Notes: a model not told the origin generated them from the letters alone. 57,114 nt of DNA from Bacillus sp. BP-3 (GCF_028401955.1 NZ_JAQOTJ010000020.1:1-57114); one strand, 5' to 3'; shown: positions 1 through 10,887, counted from the first letter of the stretch. Translations and numbers: made by a program.

Positions 1-39
1 TATACAGATATCAAAACAGTTTTTATTTATGCAAGCCAT
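1..39 (-). CDS. Start of an unidentified gene running off the left edge
   Basis: Only the first 13 codons are inside the window, reading MACINKNCFDICI from an ATG at position 39. A strong AAGGAGGG ribosome binding site sits 6 to 7 bases upstream, which is the main support for a real start. Two or three cysteines in so short a stretch are notable, but no family can be named. The frame is open to the window edge. Confidence 0.4.
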   Translation of the reverse strand, partial: MACINKNCFDICI

Positions 40-267
40 GGTATTCCCTCCTTTCTATTAATTTATTCATTTAGATAATATGTGTTCTAGCCAAAGATGT
101 ATATGTAGTTCTTATCAATTTTTCGTTAGAACATGGGGTCCAGTCTCGAAAATGCGGATTTACAACGCTAAGCTACTTACAATGTTAAAAATGAGTTATT
201 TAACAACGATAGGACTTTTGAGATAAGTCATACCAGACACTAACAAGCCTTATTTGGAGTACAGACC

Positions 268-388
268 CATCGCTATCAAGTTAAGAAATACAAATACCTC
301 CAAAAACAAAAAAATTGTACATCTTCATGTGAAAATGTACAATTTTTTTGTTTTTGGGTGTTATAAAATTCTTAAGTTGATGGGCATG
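268..388. mobile_element. IS231-derived MITE with a long internal hairpin
   Basis: The left end (268-287) is CATCGCTATCAAGTTAAGAA and the right end (369-388) is, on the other strand, CATGCCCATCAACTTAAGAA, the IS231-type terminal repeat as I recall it. There is no coding capacity. The middle is a perfect 23-base inverted repeat (300-322 against 335-357) that would also terminate transcription in both directions. No clear target duplication is visible at the flanks. Confidence 0.65.
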
Positions 389-445
389 TTGGCGGTACCC
401 CATGTAGAAAACTTTGCAACAGAACCGAATATGTAACATACATAA

Positions 446-483
446 AAACTCTCCTCGCTTCATTTCATTCACGAGGAGAGTTT
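446..483. terminator. Bidirectional hairpin terminator
   Basis: Perfect 12-base arms AAACTCTCCTCG and CGAGGAGAGTTT around a 14-base loop, with A and T runs on the two sides. Confidence 0.6.
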
Positions 484-534
484 ATCGAAATTTTTAGTTT
501 TTGTCCATTGACTAGGTTGTTTTTCAACAGTATG

Positions 535-567
535 AAGCTATCCAAAGATTATAACTTTGGATAGCTT
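535..567 (-). terminator. Terminator of the Rhs/immunity operon
   Basis: Perfect 13-base inverted repeat (AAGCTATCCAAAG / CTTTGGATAGCTT) just downstream of the stop of the RraB-like gene. On the minus strand it is followed by a short T-rich stretch. Confidence 0.6.
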
Positions 568-577
568 TAAATTTACT

Positions 578-955
578 TCATTCTACAATTTGTGTTTCCC
601 AGCCATCATAACTGTCAGCACTTCCACTGTGCAAAATCGCTAATTCAGACATTTGTTTTGTTTCTTCCCAAACATTTTCCCTTGTAGGAATACAATTCTT
701 TCCTACTACAAATATATAATAACTTTCTCCATTTTCCGAAATCTGTTTAGAAGGCTCATAAATATCGTATCCTTTTAAATACAGTGTATCTGCAATCTTT
801 TCAGCAATTTCTATTTCTTGTACTAAAAAATAATGTTCTAAATAATGTGGTTTCACTAGATTCGAACCAGCTTCTTTTAATGCTGAAATAGTTGCTAGAT
901 CTTGACTTTCACGTTTTTGTTTTTCTTCATTTGTTTCTTGCATAAATAAATTCAC
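578..955 (-). CDS. RraB family protein, last gene of the Rhs operon
   Basis: 125 residues. The motifs LKEAGSNLVKPHYLEHYFLV near residues 26-46 and YDGWETQI at the C-terminus match the RraB (regulator of RNase E activity B) family. In gammaproteobacteria RraB binds and inhibits RNase E, an enzyme Bacillus lacks, so that role cannot simply be carried over. Firmicute relatives are often found beside polymorphic toxins, and this gene starts 48 bases after the immunity gene of the Rhs toxin and precedes a terminator. It is best read as an accessory or second immunity gene of the toxin operon. Family assignment is fairly sure; function is inference. Confidence 0.75.
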   Translation of the reverse strand: MNLFMQETNEEKQKRESQDLATISALKEAGSNLVKPHYLEHYFLVQEIEIAEKIADTLYLKGYDIYEPSKQISENGESYYIFVVGKNCIPTRENVWEETKQMSELAILHSGSADSYDGWETQIVE

Positions 956-1003
956 TTCAAACCAGCTTCTTTCATACTGTCATTTTATATTTTCTTACAC
1001 AAG

Positions 1004-1780
1004 CTAGATTTTTCTTACAAAATTCCTATTATAAACAATATCCTCAATAGTTGATGATCTATTGCTAGATTTATAATCTATACAAAATTCTATTAAAGAA
1101 GATACGTGCCACGTTACATTCCGAACTGGATCTCTTCTAGTGTTTTCTTCTACTTCCCCCATTATATCCATATTAAACAAAACTTTAAAAGTGTAATTAT
1201 CAAATTCCATACCATTGAACATTAATGCGGTTATAACTTCTGATTTTTTAATTTCTTCTTTGGAAGGTACATGCTTACAATTCAAGTCGAAAATTACACA
1301 AATGGGGGAAATCCCTTCCATTAATTCAACAATCTGCCCAAAGAAATATGTTTTATTTGGTAGCGAAATCGAAAATATATCTCCGACTCTCCACTTTTGT
1401 TTTCTAGGTCGTTTCCAAGAGGCTATAAATTGTTCATATTCTTTTTGGTTCTCTAAAACAAAATTTTCTTCCATAAGCTCATTTAGTAAAACAGCTATTT
1501 GTAATACAATTTTTCCATTTGCCGAATAAATTTCAACGTAATCACTCTCTGAATCAAAGCCAACTTTCCCTTTGATCCCAGCTTCTTTTACTCTATTCCT
1601 AATAAAAATCATAGCATCATAATTAGTTTCTAAACAAAAGAATTCTGCTAAATCTTCAAAAATCACATACTGATTTGAGCTATAATCGGGGACAGAAATA
1701 TTTATTTTGCCTATTTGTAGCGTATGATCTAACTCATTAAATAAAACAGATTGGCTCAATTTTATCCCTCCATTAATCAA
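1004..1780 (-). CDS. Immunity protein for the Rhs toxin, Imm26-like C-terminal domain
   Basis: 258 residues. From about residue 128 the sequence (WRVGDIFSISLPNKTYFFGQ) has the GDvFaIPLPdg-y-fGqi signature of the Imm26 family, cytoplasmic antidotes found beside toxins with nuclease tips. The N-terminal 120 residues are different, and the stretch around KVGFDSESDYVEIYS is weakly reminiscent of the Imm51 family, so this may be a fused immunity protein. Its ATG overlaps the stop of the toxin gene by four bases, so toxin and antidote are translationally coupled. It would protect against the GIY-YIG-like tip encoded just upstream. Pairing is inferred from position. Confidence 0.7.
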   Translation of the reverse strand: MINGGIKLSQSVLFNELDHTLQIGKINISVPDYSSNQYVIFEDLAEFFCLETNYDAMIFIRNRVKEAGIKGKVGFDSESDYVEIYSANGKIVLQIAVLLNELMEENFVLENQKEYEQFIASWKRPRKQKWRVGDIFSISLPNKTYFFGQIVELMEGISPICVIFDLNCKHVPSKEEIKKSEVITALMFNGMEFDNYTFKVLFNMDIMGEVEENTRRDPVRNVTWHVSSLIEFCIDYKSSNRSSTIEDIVYNRNFVRKI

Positions 1781-4700
1781 ATATTATATTTCTTCCACTT
1801 CTTTCGTGATATTTCATTTCTTGCATTTTCTAATCTCCCACCATATTTTTTAGGACCCCCAAGTCGATTTATCCATTTTTGCTCATATCGTCTCGCTTGT
1901 CTACCAGGTTTCGTCCGAGTTAACACAGTGTAATTATATTTTGCCTTATTCTTCTTTTCGTGCTCTTTCTGCCTCTTTGTGTATCTTGACCAATTCTTAG
2001 CTCGACCAACATATTGAGCTCCTGTTTTTTTGTTCACTCTTAAATAGATAACAGCTGTTTTGGCTGCTTTAAATCTTCCTCCACCAACAGCGCCCTTAGC
2101 AGCTGCTTTCGCAACACCTTGCCAACCTTTACCAGATTTATACGCATTATATCCATCATACGCTGCAAATCCCGCATTAGCCAAAAACCAGAACCAATGC
2201 CCATCCGGATCCACTTGCATTACCGGATTATTCCCTGCATACGTATACCCATTCTGCGTAATCGGATCATCCTCATCACCCGGGTCCGGATCCACTGACA
2301 AGAACACACCATGAGTTGGATTATAATATCTCGCAATTAAATAGTACATCCCAATCTCTTTGTCATACATATATCCCGCATAGCCAAATGGATTCTCTGC
2401 TGCAATACCTTTTGCGTCACTCTTTAAAACATTACCCCATGCATCGTATTCATAGGTTGCTACGACTTGTCCGTTTTCATCTGTCATCGCGATGACGTCA
2501 CCGCGTGGGTTATAGTGGTAGTATACCGCTTGGCCTTGAGATTTCATCGCAAGGCGGATGCCGTCTACTGAGTATACATATTGACGAAGAACGTTTCCAC
2601 TTCCATCTGTTTCGTATAATGGGTTGATGCTGTCGCCGTCGTAGTGATAACGTGTGACTTTGCCGTCTACATTTTTTTCAATACGACGATTATCGTCATC
2701 GTATTTATATGTCGTAAATGGCGTACTTTCACCTTGCTTTGTAATAGCTACAAGCTGATCTGCTTCATTCCACGTATATTTGTATTTCCCATCGGATGTA
2801 CGGTTTCCGTTGACGTCATACGTTAGGGATTCATTGTCAAACTTTGTAAGTTGATTACCTTCGTTAAATACGGCTGTTTTCAATACGGCTGATTTTCCTG
2901 CTTCTGTTACTTTTATGTTTGTGCGGTTACCAAAGCCGTCATAGCTGTATTCTTTCGTTGTACCATTTGGCAATGTTTCTTTTGTTAGTTGATTGATAGA
3001 ATCATATGTGTATGTTGTTTTTTCTGTTTTGTCACCATTTTTGCGTTCGATTGCGGTACGGTTACTTGTTGCGTCATACGTATACGATTCTTCTAAAATG
3101 CGCTGTGAATCTTTTGTACCAATTTGTAGGTTTGTCAGTTTCTTTGTATGGTCATACGTAAATTGGGCCGCTGTGTCATTGCCAGCTTGATAACGAACGA
3201 CGTTTCCAAATTCGTCATAATCAAAATAGAATGTTTTTCCGCTATCGGTTACTTTCGTATTTTGATTTAAGGCGTTATATTCATAGTTTGTTGTGTTGCT
3301 ATAGGAACCGTGATTGATTGTTGTATCTTTTAGTTTATGAGATTTTGGTTGATACCACCATTTTACGCTGCCACCGCGGTCTGTCATGCTGATGATACGG
3401 TTGCCTTCATCATACGCTTTTTCACGTGTAATACCATTTACATGGTCCGTTACTTTTGTTTCATTTTCGTTCTCATCATATGCATAGGAGAATGCATCTT
3501 TGCCGTTTCGCTTTGCTTTAATTGCTCGGTTTGCCGCATCGTACTCCCATTCTAACACAGTGTTAGTTGGCATCGTTGTTTTCGTTCGGTTCGCATTTGC
3601 ATCATATTCGTGTAAAATTTTTCGAGATAACGCATCTTGGAAAACAGTCAATTTGTTATCAACATCATACTCGAAGATGTTCTTTTGTGTTTTTCCGCCA
3701 GCTGTCACAAATTTCTCAGTTGTGTTTCCATTATCATCATAACTATAAGAAACAGAAGTACCGTTTGCCATTGTTGTTTTCGTTAATTGATTGTCTTCGT
3801 TATATGAAAAGTTCTTTTTATTTTCTTTTTCATCTGTTTCACTTAATTTGTTTCCATACGGATCGTACGTAAATGTATTTTTACGATTTTCTTCATCATA
3901 CGTTGCGGTAATGAAGTTTCCATCTGCATCATACTCTGTTTTCGTTAAGTGATTGCCTTCCATGATTCGAATATCATCGAACCATACTTTTCCTGTCAGT
4001 TCTTTATCAAGCATCGTATGAAGCTGAATGCGTTTAATCGCCCCTGCTGAAGCTGGGATAACAACTGCTCCGCGGTTCCAATCTTTTGTGCCGGGCGGGA
4101 ACGTGATGTAATAGCTTTTCCATGTTCCGCCTTCATGTTCGGCATAGACCCAAACAGAATATCCATTGTTTGGCTGTGACGTACTGCTGTGTTTCACGTT
4201 TTCCGCTTTTGACATTGCCGTAACTGTAATATCTTTCGCCTGACTTTGATTTAGTGTAATTTCTTGACGATAGTGCAAGTCTGGATTTGGATCAGTCGGA
4301 CTTTTCCTTTCCATCACAAGAGCTGAATGTCCGCCAAATCCTTCTCCTATATTATCTTTCGGTACATTTTGCCATGTATGCCAAACTTCGAACTTATCTC
4401 CGTAGTACTCAAAGCTTGGATTTAAAACTGGGTTAAAAGAAGATGAGATTGGTCCTTCTTCTAATTGGAGATTATCAAACCAGGCAGTCCCTTTTCCTTC
4501 CCCATTTCCATGATCTGTGAAAACCTCAATGACTAATTGACGCGTTTTATCAGATGTGACAATTGGTACTTGTCGTTTTGTCCAATCGGTTGTGCCGCTA
4601 ACTTTACTATGGTAGTTCGAAATGGTTCCTACATGATTTCATTGTTCATCTAACTGAATGACATGGAAATAAGCACTTGCCTTTACTAAATCACTTGTTT

Positions 4701-7700
4701 TAATCCATCCACTTAAAATGTATGGTTTATTTGGCTCAACGTCTACCTTTTGGCTGGCAATTGTTGCCCCCCAGCTGTCACTGATGCCTTTTGTATCCAT
4801 ACGCAGGGAAGAAGTTTGTCCCAATTGTGGAGCACGAACGTTACGATCGATTTCATTTTTCCCGCCATCGTTCCATCCGCGTAGCTCCCATCGATCACCA
4901 GCTGCTTCAAAACCAGAGTTTCGTAATAAGTTACCACCTGGCGCTAGTTCTAAACTGCCGCGAATCGGATTTCCATAAGAATCATACTGCGTCACAGATG
5001 ATGTTTTCGCTTGATAGTCTGTTTCCGAAACCGCATTGGCACCGTTATATGTCACAGACGCTGCTTTATTCTCTGTATCCGTTACTTTCGTTACGTCATT
5101 GTTTTGATTATATTCATATTTCTCTGTTCCAATTGCGTCCGTCGCAGATGTTACATTTCCTTTCCCATCATACGTATAGCTTTCGGAGACACGTTTTCCT
5201 TGATCTTTTGGATCTGTCTTTTTCGTTAAATTGTTTGTTTCATATTCGTATGTTGTCGTAAGCTTTAATCCGTCTGCATCTACAATTGTCTTTGCTGGAT
5301 TACCCGCAAGATTATATTGATATATATCTTTAACATTTTTGGGATCAATAACTGTTACTTCTCTTGCTTCACTGTTATAAGAGAGTTTCGTTTCTTTTCC
5401 TAATGCATCTTTTACACTTACAAGTCGGTTATTGTCATATGTGTACGTTGTTTTATACGGCTTTTGTTCTGTATGTTTCGGATCATACGTGTAACGTAGT
5501 TTCCCATTTTCATAGCCATATCAATATTGTTTTCCTCTTGGTGTTGTTACACTTACTAGTTGCCCATCTTTATACGTATACGTAACTGTACGATTTTCAG
5601 GACCAACAAGCTTTGTTAATAATCCGTCTGTATATTGTAAAGAAACCTTACGATTCGAAGCGTTTGTAATTTCGACAACACGGCCATTTTCATAGCGATA
5701 CGTCAACGTATTACCATGTTCGTCTTTTACCTTTGTTATACGTCCTTGTTTATCATATTCTGATACTGTTTGATCTTTATCAGTAACCGTATACCCGTTG
5801 TCTGTTTTCTTGATTTCTAAAAATACACCCGGCGGTGCTTTATACGAATTATCTCCCGTTTTTTCAAAACGGTCTACTGCGCGATCTTCATGAATAAAGT
5901 GTAAATCTCCATTTGACTGTTCCTGTACTTTTTCATCAAAAGAACTCGTCCAGCCTTTACCTAATACACCTTGTTCTTGACTGTTACTGTTGTATACACG
6001 ATCAATACGTAAATCAGGACCGCGGCCTGATAACATAAAGTCCGACTCATCCATGACAAAGTTCCCGTTTGTCGTGTTTACTTTACCGCCAATCACATCA
6101 ACAGAGGCAATATAATCTTTCAAACCAAAAATCTCTGTTGGTTCTGTCATTTTAATGCCGTAATCCGGGGAATACGTACTTTCGGCATGCCCAATATTGC
6201 TGTAGGCTTGAATATGAACCCAATATTTATCGCTTCTAAAACCACCTGCATTTTCATATAACTTGGAAGGATTTAACGCCAGTTCTTCTCCTTTTCCATC
6301 TGTATGGAACTGGTAGCGACCATTTTTTAGTTCATCTGCCGTTGGGTAGATTTTCTTTCCTTGCGTAGACCACTTCGTTACATTTCCAACATCAAACACA
6401 TCGTGATTCTTTCCATTATAAAAAATGACGCGATATCCTGTAGCACCAGGAAGTTGATCCCAGTTCAGCTCAATGTATCCCGATTGAGAACCTGCCAAAT
6501 TGGCAAAAACATTTGATCTCGGTTGTTTCGGTGCTTCTAGTGGCATAAATACCTTTTCTTCATCTGACTCTGGGCTCAATTCATCATGAGGATGCTCCGC
6601 TACAACTTTTATTTTATAAGCGTGTTTATCATTACCTTGTTCTTTGGAACCATTATTTTGATAAAACTGAGAAGGACTCGTTGGAAATTCTCCGCCTAAT
6701 CCATCGAAATGAAGCTCATTTCGTCCACGTCTTACTTCCTCTTGATTTGGCCAGATTTTTTTATCCTTTGTAGACCAAGATGTGGTATTCCCAACGTGAT
6801 AATAATTGTAATCTGTTCCGTCAAAAATTCCTACTCGATATCCAGTTGCCCCTGGTACCGCATCCCAGCTTACATTAATATGCCCTGTTCCACTTCCAAT
6901 TCCGTTTGAATAAGCTGATAAACGTGGCTTATTCGGCTTTGGATAAGAATACGTAATTTCTAAATGCGGTGCTGTGTCTCCTCCGTTATAAGCCGCAATA
7001 AATTTCTTCCAATGCGTTTGTCCTCGTCCGTTCGGATGCAGTTTAAATCCATAGTTCGGTCTCTCGCCGCTCAGCCAAGCTTTCACCGTGTTTGTAACAT
7101 TAAATTCTGCCCATTGATTTCGTCCAACATTCGCAACTGCGATTTCCTGGGACCACGGCTTTGTTTCCCAGTTCATCGTAATATAATCCCAGTCACCTTT
7201 TACTTCATCTAACCAAACTTCATTTGGATTATTTGCGTAATAATGCCAAACTGCGTAAGCATAAAACTTTGCATCATGTACAATGGCACCGTTTAAACTA
7301 GAAAGTTCTGGCTTCGTATAGGCAAAATTATAGCCAGTACTATTATCAAAAGAGCCTACTTTTAATGTATGCGCCTTCTGTCCTTCATCCCAAAGTACCC
7401 ATCTAGAATAATTGTTCTTTGGAGCTGCACTCGATACGTAAGCTTCTTGGAAACTTTCCATCGTAATGGAAGGGTCAATATAAACTGGATATTTTCGCTC
7501 AGGAGCTTGTAGCCACTTTGGATCTGCGATAATAGTTACATTGTACGTGTTGTTTTCTTGTTTCTCTAACGTATACTTTACATCTTCTGAAATCGGTGCT
7601 TCATTCGATTCAGGATGTATATTAGAATCTGTCATAAACGGTTTTGGCAGTGTAAACACAGTCTTTTGTTTATCATCTACCATCAAAATAGAACCGTCTT

Positions 7701-8379
7701 CTTCTAACTTCGGTGTCAATGTGGTCTGTAATTGGAAAGTAAAAATATGATGTCCTGTATATTCATTCAGAACAATATCTTCTTTTACCTTGTCATTAAA
7801 TGTAATGGTGCGTAAATCAATCTTTGGAAAAATATTTTTATACCAAATCTCATTTTTTTCATACGTAGCTGCAACTGGAGATGGCTGGAGTCCTTCTTTC
7901 TCACCCTTGGCCCCCATTAACTTATACGTAACTTTGTGACCATCTACTTCAAAGGCCGCGTATTCTTTCTTTTCTAGCTTTTTTTGAAATGTCGGTTTTA
8001 ACTTCGTTGTTTTTGTCGCAATTGTTTGTGAGGATTTTACGACAAGCTCTGGTTGAATCTCTTCTAATTTCCCATCTTTCTTTATATGTATGGGCTCTGT
8101 GTAAACTTTCTTTGTAAACGTTCCATTCTTGTTATCAAAGACTTTTTCGTGTTCGGTTCGTTCTTCTACCACTTCAGTGGGTTTATCACCTGATGCTTGC
8201 TTCTGCTCATTCGGTTTCTTTGCTTGTTCAGTAGAAGAAACTTTGTTCTCTTGCGCTGGTTTGCCATTGTTCATCGTTTCCGCGATTGCCTCCATTGGAA
8301 TAGAAGACACAATTAATGCCATCACGATGAGTTGAATTACATACTGATACCATCGCCTTTTACGTTTTTCCTTTTTCAT
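1777..8379 (-). pseudogene. WapA/Rhs-type secreted polymorphic toxin, interrupted by two in-frame TGA codons
   Basis: One reading frame of about 2,200 codons, broken only by TGA at 5521-5523 and 4639-4641; frame and Rhs repeat homology continue across both. The start has a GGGGTGA site 5 bases upstream and a signal peptide (KKEKRKRR, hydrophobic segment, cut near AIAETM). Next come a DNRLRE-type domain (about residues 300-480), two fibronectin-like modules (about 500-720), then YD repeats of the YxYDxxGxL type that build the cage, with a carbohydrate-binding-like insert near residues 1120-1400. The Rhs core ends at DPDGHW. The variable tip (last 95 residues) has YLRVNKKTGAQYVGRA, a downstream Arg/His/Glu set and a terminal Asn, fitting a GIY-YIG-like nuclease. 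Such proteins deliver the tip into competing cells. With two stops the full product is probably not made; the tip gene and its antidote look intact. Confidence 0.85.
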
Positions 8380-9012
8380 ACATTCACCCCGCGAAATTTT
8401 CTATATATTACAAAATAAAATATAAAAAAATATAAAAAAATAATATATGTAAAGTAAACATCTTTTTTATATTAGAAATATATTTATCGGTAATTTTGAA
8501 TGTTTTTCGAAACTTGTTGTAGATGTATTGTAAATTACACATAATTTTGGTAAGACAAATTTTCATTTAAAAAATATTACACATCTTAATAATTCAATAA
8601 AAATTTTAATGATGAAAGAAAGATAGACTTATCATAATAGGCCTTTCCTCCTTTACTTTTTGCAAAAATCTTATAGTTCTAGTTCAAAAACTTTAAGTTA
8701 TGGCTCTATACAGTAATCCAAAAAGGGATACCGACAGCATTTTGGAAAGAAACCACGCTAAGCAAAAAATACAATAAGCTGCCCATATGGACAGCTCATT
8801 TACATAATTCTCGTTATAGGCAGTAAATCTATCAAATAAAAAAGGATTAGCATTTTCGCTAGTCTTTTTTTATTACAAATTAATGTTAATTATATTTTTT
8901 TCAGAAAAGGGAATTATAGGTTAATTTGCGCCCCTGTTAGATATTGGAGGGCCGTTCATGTAGTCGTGGCTTTGCCACTCCTGTAAAGACGTTTCATTTA
9001 TGTAAAAAACGC
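8380..9012. other. AT-rich intergenic region upstream of the Rhs gene
   Basis: About 630 bases with no convincing gene. The first 250 bases next to the Rhs start are extremely AT-rich (runs of AATATA and AAAAAATAT) and presumably hold its promoter. An imperfect palindrome (AGCTGCCCATATGGACAGCT) lies near 8778-8797, and an imperfect hairpin followed by TTTTTTT lies near 8843-8874. A short reading frame from 8944 is not supported by codon pattern or a ribosome binding site. Confidence 0.5.
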
Positions 9013-9044
9013 CAAAAACAACAAACTGGAATTTGTTGTTTTTG
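9013..9044 (-). terminator. Terminator of the 144-residue gene
   Basis: Perfect 13-base arms CAAAAACAACAAA / TTTGTTGTTTTTG around a 6-base loop, a few bases past the stop codon at 9050. Confidence 0.65.
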
Positions 9045-9049
9045 CCAAT

Positions 9050-9484
9050 TCAATAAGTACGAATATCATCACATTCAGTATCTATATAGTTTAACTCTAC
9101 AAATTCCACATCTTTTTGGCGTTTTAACAATTCTTTTTTATTCATATTGCTCCAATCAAATACTTCTGCATGAGAAACTAAGCACCTTGCTTTCACAGTA
9201 GTTGTAATTCTCAGAAGTTGTTCTCTATCCTGCCATGTTGATATAAGACATGGCATTTCTAGCTCAATTAAAACTTTTTCTCCTACGGCAAAAAAATTCA
9301 TAACACTGGGTGCATCTGATTCAAAAATTTCACATTCTGTTGTTTTTGAAATGACTTCTGCCCAATCATCTAAATAGTCAATACCTTTTAGCATAATGGG
9401 AAGCTGCTCTATCATTTCAACTTTTTGTGTTATTACCTCCGATAATAAAGTTTCAGCTAAAATATCAATCTTTTCTTGTTCCAT
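9050..9484 (-). CDS. Hypothetical acidic cytoplasmic protein
   Basis: 144 residues starting MEQEKIDILAETLL, with a GGAGGG site 9 bases upstream. No signal peptide or membrane segment; strongly acidic (DYLDDWAEVIS, ECEIFESDAPS). I do not recognise the family. Size, acidity and position upstream of the Rhs toxin, on the same strand with its own terminator, would fit an orphan immunity protein, but that is inference only. Confidence 0.65.
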   Translation of the reverse strand: MEQEKIDILAETLLSEVITQKVEMIEQLPIMLKGIDYLDDWAEVISKTTECEIFESDAPSVMNFFAVGEKVLIELEMPCLISTWQDREQLLRITTTVKARCLVSHAEVFDWSNMNKKELLKRQKDVEFVELNYIDTECDDIRTY

Positions 9485-9629
9485 TATTAAATTCCCTCCT
9501 TAATGGACGAAACAAAGAAATATTTTCTATATTATATTATGAATTGATCTTTGAAAGAAAAATAAATGAATGCTCTATACAATTATAGTCAACATAACGC
9601 ATTATTATCAACAGTAACCAAATCCCAGA

Positions 9630-9795
9630 AATCCATTCATAACAAGAGCTTGCCAGCCTTCTGTTCCCTCCGCTGTACGTAGGATTTCATATATCCCTGT
9701 CACAACAGCATTTGGTAGTTCCAACCGTTTTCTTAGCCTGCATGAAATCCTGCATATCCTTAGCGTATAAAATCCGTGTTTTGCCGGCAGTACCC
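9630..9795 (-). pseudogene. Remnant of an unidentified coding sequence
   Basis: On the minus strand this stretch reads GKTRILYAKDMQDFMQAKK in one frame, then ELPNAVVTGIYEILRTAEGT and EGWQALVMNGFLGFGYC in another, as if one gene had shifted frame. The first part recalls the start of a small helix-turn-helix or excisionase-type protein. It is cut by the IS231-like end at 9796. I cannot name the parent gene. Confidence 0.3.
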
Positions 9796-9926
9796 CATGC
9801 CTATCAACTTAAGAATTTTATAACACCCCAAAACAAAAAGAATGAACTAAATTCCCATAGATACCTATGAAAAGAAAAAATTTTCGCTATGGGGGCACTT
9901 CAAAAGGTTAACTTGATAGCCCTATA
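9796..9926. mobile_element. IS231-like MITE, possibly the left part of a larger mobile cassette
   Basis: The left end at 9796-9815 is CATGCCTATCAACTTAAGAA. A degenerate inverted end (TTAACTTGATAGCCCTAT) lies near 9907-9926, and the middle has partly complementary CCCATAG and CTATGGG blocks. A second, better matching inverted end occurs at 10393-10413, so the mobile unit could instead be 9796-10413, carrying the small membrane gene as passenger, like the IS231-related mobile insertion cassettes known in this group. Confidence 0.5.
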
Positions 9927-9960
9927 GCCGTATTCCTACTAAAGATAAGATTAGAAAGGC

Positions 9961-10299
9961 ATGAGGTCGATTGCATTGAAAACATTTATTATTAGCTATT
10001 TAGCCTGTTTAATGTTTTTCTCAGCTTTTATCAATATTTCAGGCTATATACAAGAACCTAATGCTACAGAGACATGGGGTCCTATATGGTTAGCAATTAT
10101 TATGATTATAATATATGGAAGTGTTCCTGCTCTTATGGGTTGTTTATTAGGAGAGTTTTTTTATAGAAAAATAAAAAGAAGTTATGAATTAATAGTTGGA
10201 ATCCTCTTATTTCTATTGGTAGGAGTTTTCTATTACTGTTTAATTTATATAAGAAGCTCTAGAGGATATATTATACGTACGCGTTTTATCCAACCCTAA
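9961..10299 (+). CDS. Small membrane protein, three predicted transmembrane segments
   Basis: 112 residues if the ATG at 9961 is used. The TTG at 9976 has a better placed GAGGT site and would give a protein beginning MKTFIISYLACLMFFSAF. Three hydrophobic segments (about residues 7-27, 43-65, 77-97) and a basic loop (RKIKRS) suggest an integral membrane protein. The C-terminus is short and basic and may be truncated. The gene lies between two IS231-like ends (9796 and 10413), which fits a passenger gene. The family is not recognised. Confidence 0.5.
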   Translation: MRSIALKTFIISYLACLMFFSAFINISGYIQEPNATETWGPIWLAIIMIIIYGSVPALMGCLLGEFFYRKIKRSYELIVGILLFLLVGVFYYCLIYIRSSRGYIIRTRFIQP

Positions 10300-10392
10300 A
10301 ACTAATTACTTCGAACAATACGGGAAGATATCCACTTCACCTCATTTGAAAGATTTATATCCATTAGGCTCTATGGTGTTTTTTCGCTATAG

Positions 10393-10413
10393 TATCTTAA
10401 CTTGATAAACATG
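10393..10413. repeat. IS231-like terminal repeat (right-hand orientation)
   Basis: The complementary strand reads CATGTTTATCAAGTTAAG, matching the end at 9796 except at a few positions and pointing the opposite way. It may close a 618-bp cassette begun at 9796. Confidence 0.45.
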
Positions 10414-10464
10414 TATGGTGACCTCTATATTATAATTATCTATGTGATAAGGAGTGTTTCTACT

Positions 10465-10887
10465 ATGTACAAACTCAAAACAACAGAAACCAACAATAGT
10501 GTAATTGAGTTTATTGAAAGTGTTGAAAGTCCAAAAAAACGAGAAAATGCCTATCAATTATTAGATATATTTACTGAAACAACAGGATACACAGCAAAGA
10601 TGTGGGGACCGAGCATTATCGGATTTGGTACATACCACTATAACTATGAATCTGGCCATGAAGGAGATGCTCCATTAGTAAGCTTTTCCCCTAGAAAAGC
10701 CAAAATTAGTTTATATTTTGCGGCTGGTGATCCTAAGCGAGAAGAACTATTGAAAAACTTCGGAAAATACACGTCTGGAAAATCATATGTATACATTAAT
10801 AAAGTAGCAGACATTGATATTGATGTTCTAAAAGCGCTAATCAAACAATCTGTCAGTTTTTTAGAAGAGACGTATCCAAGTCATTAA
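10465..10887 (+). CDS. DUF1801 family protein (YdhG-like)
   Basis: 140 residues from the ATG at 10465, chosen because an AAGGAG site lies 10 bases upstream; the longer open frame has none. The motif AKMWGPSIIGFGTYHYNY and the later FSPRKAKISLYFA are typical of DUF1801 proteins, small soluble proteins related to YdhG/Fra, some of which have been proposed as iron-binding or iron-chaperone proteins. It ends 37 bases before the YwqG-type gene and may be co-transcribed with it. Family assignment is good; the cellular role is not established. Confidence 0.8.
   Translation: MYKLKTTETNNSVIEFIESVESPKKRENAYQLLDIFTETTGYTAKMWGPSIIGFGTYHYNYESGHEGDAPLVSFSPRKAKISLYFAAGDPKREELLKNFGKYTSGKSYVYINKVADIDIDVLKALIKQSVSFLEETYPSH

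Noticed and set aside
300-357. 23-base perfect inverted repeat as an operator
   Set aside because: It lies within an IS231-like MITE with no gene start nearby, so it is a structural part of the element.
2060-3872. Several plus-strand open frames opposite the Rhs gene
   Set aside because: They are shadows of the strongly biased Rhs codons; no ribosome binding sites.
4639-5523. The two TGA codons of the Rhs gene as selenocysteine or programmed recoding
   Set aside because: Rhs repeats have no conserved cysteine at these places, Bacillus lacks a general selenocysteine system, and no stimulatory stem-loop just after the codons was evident.
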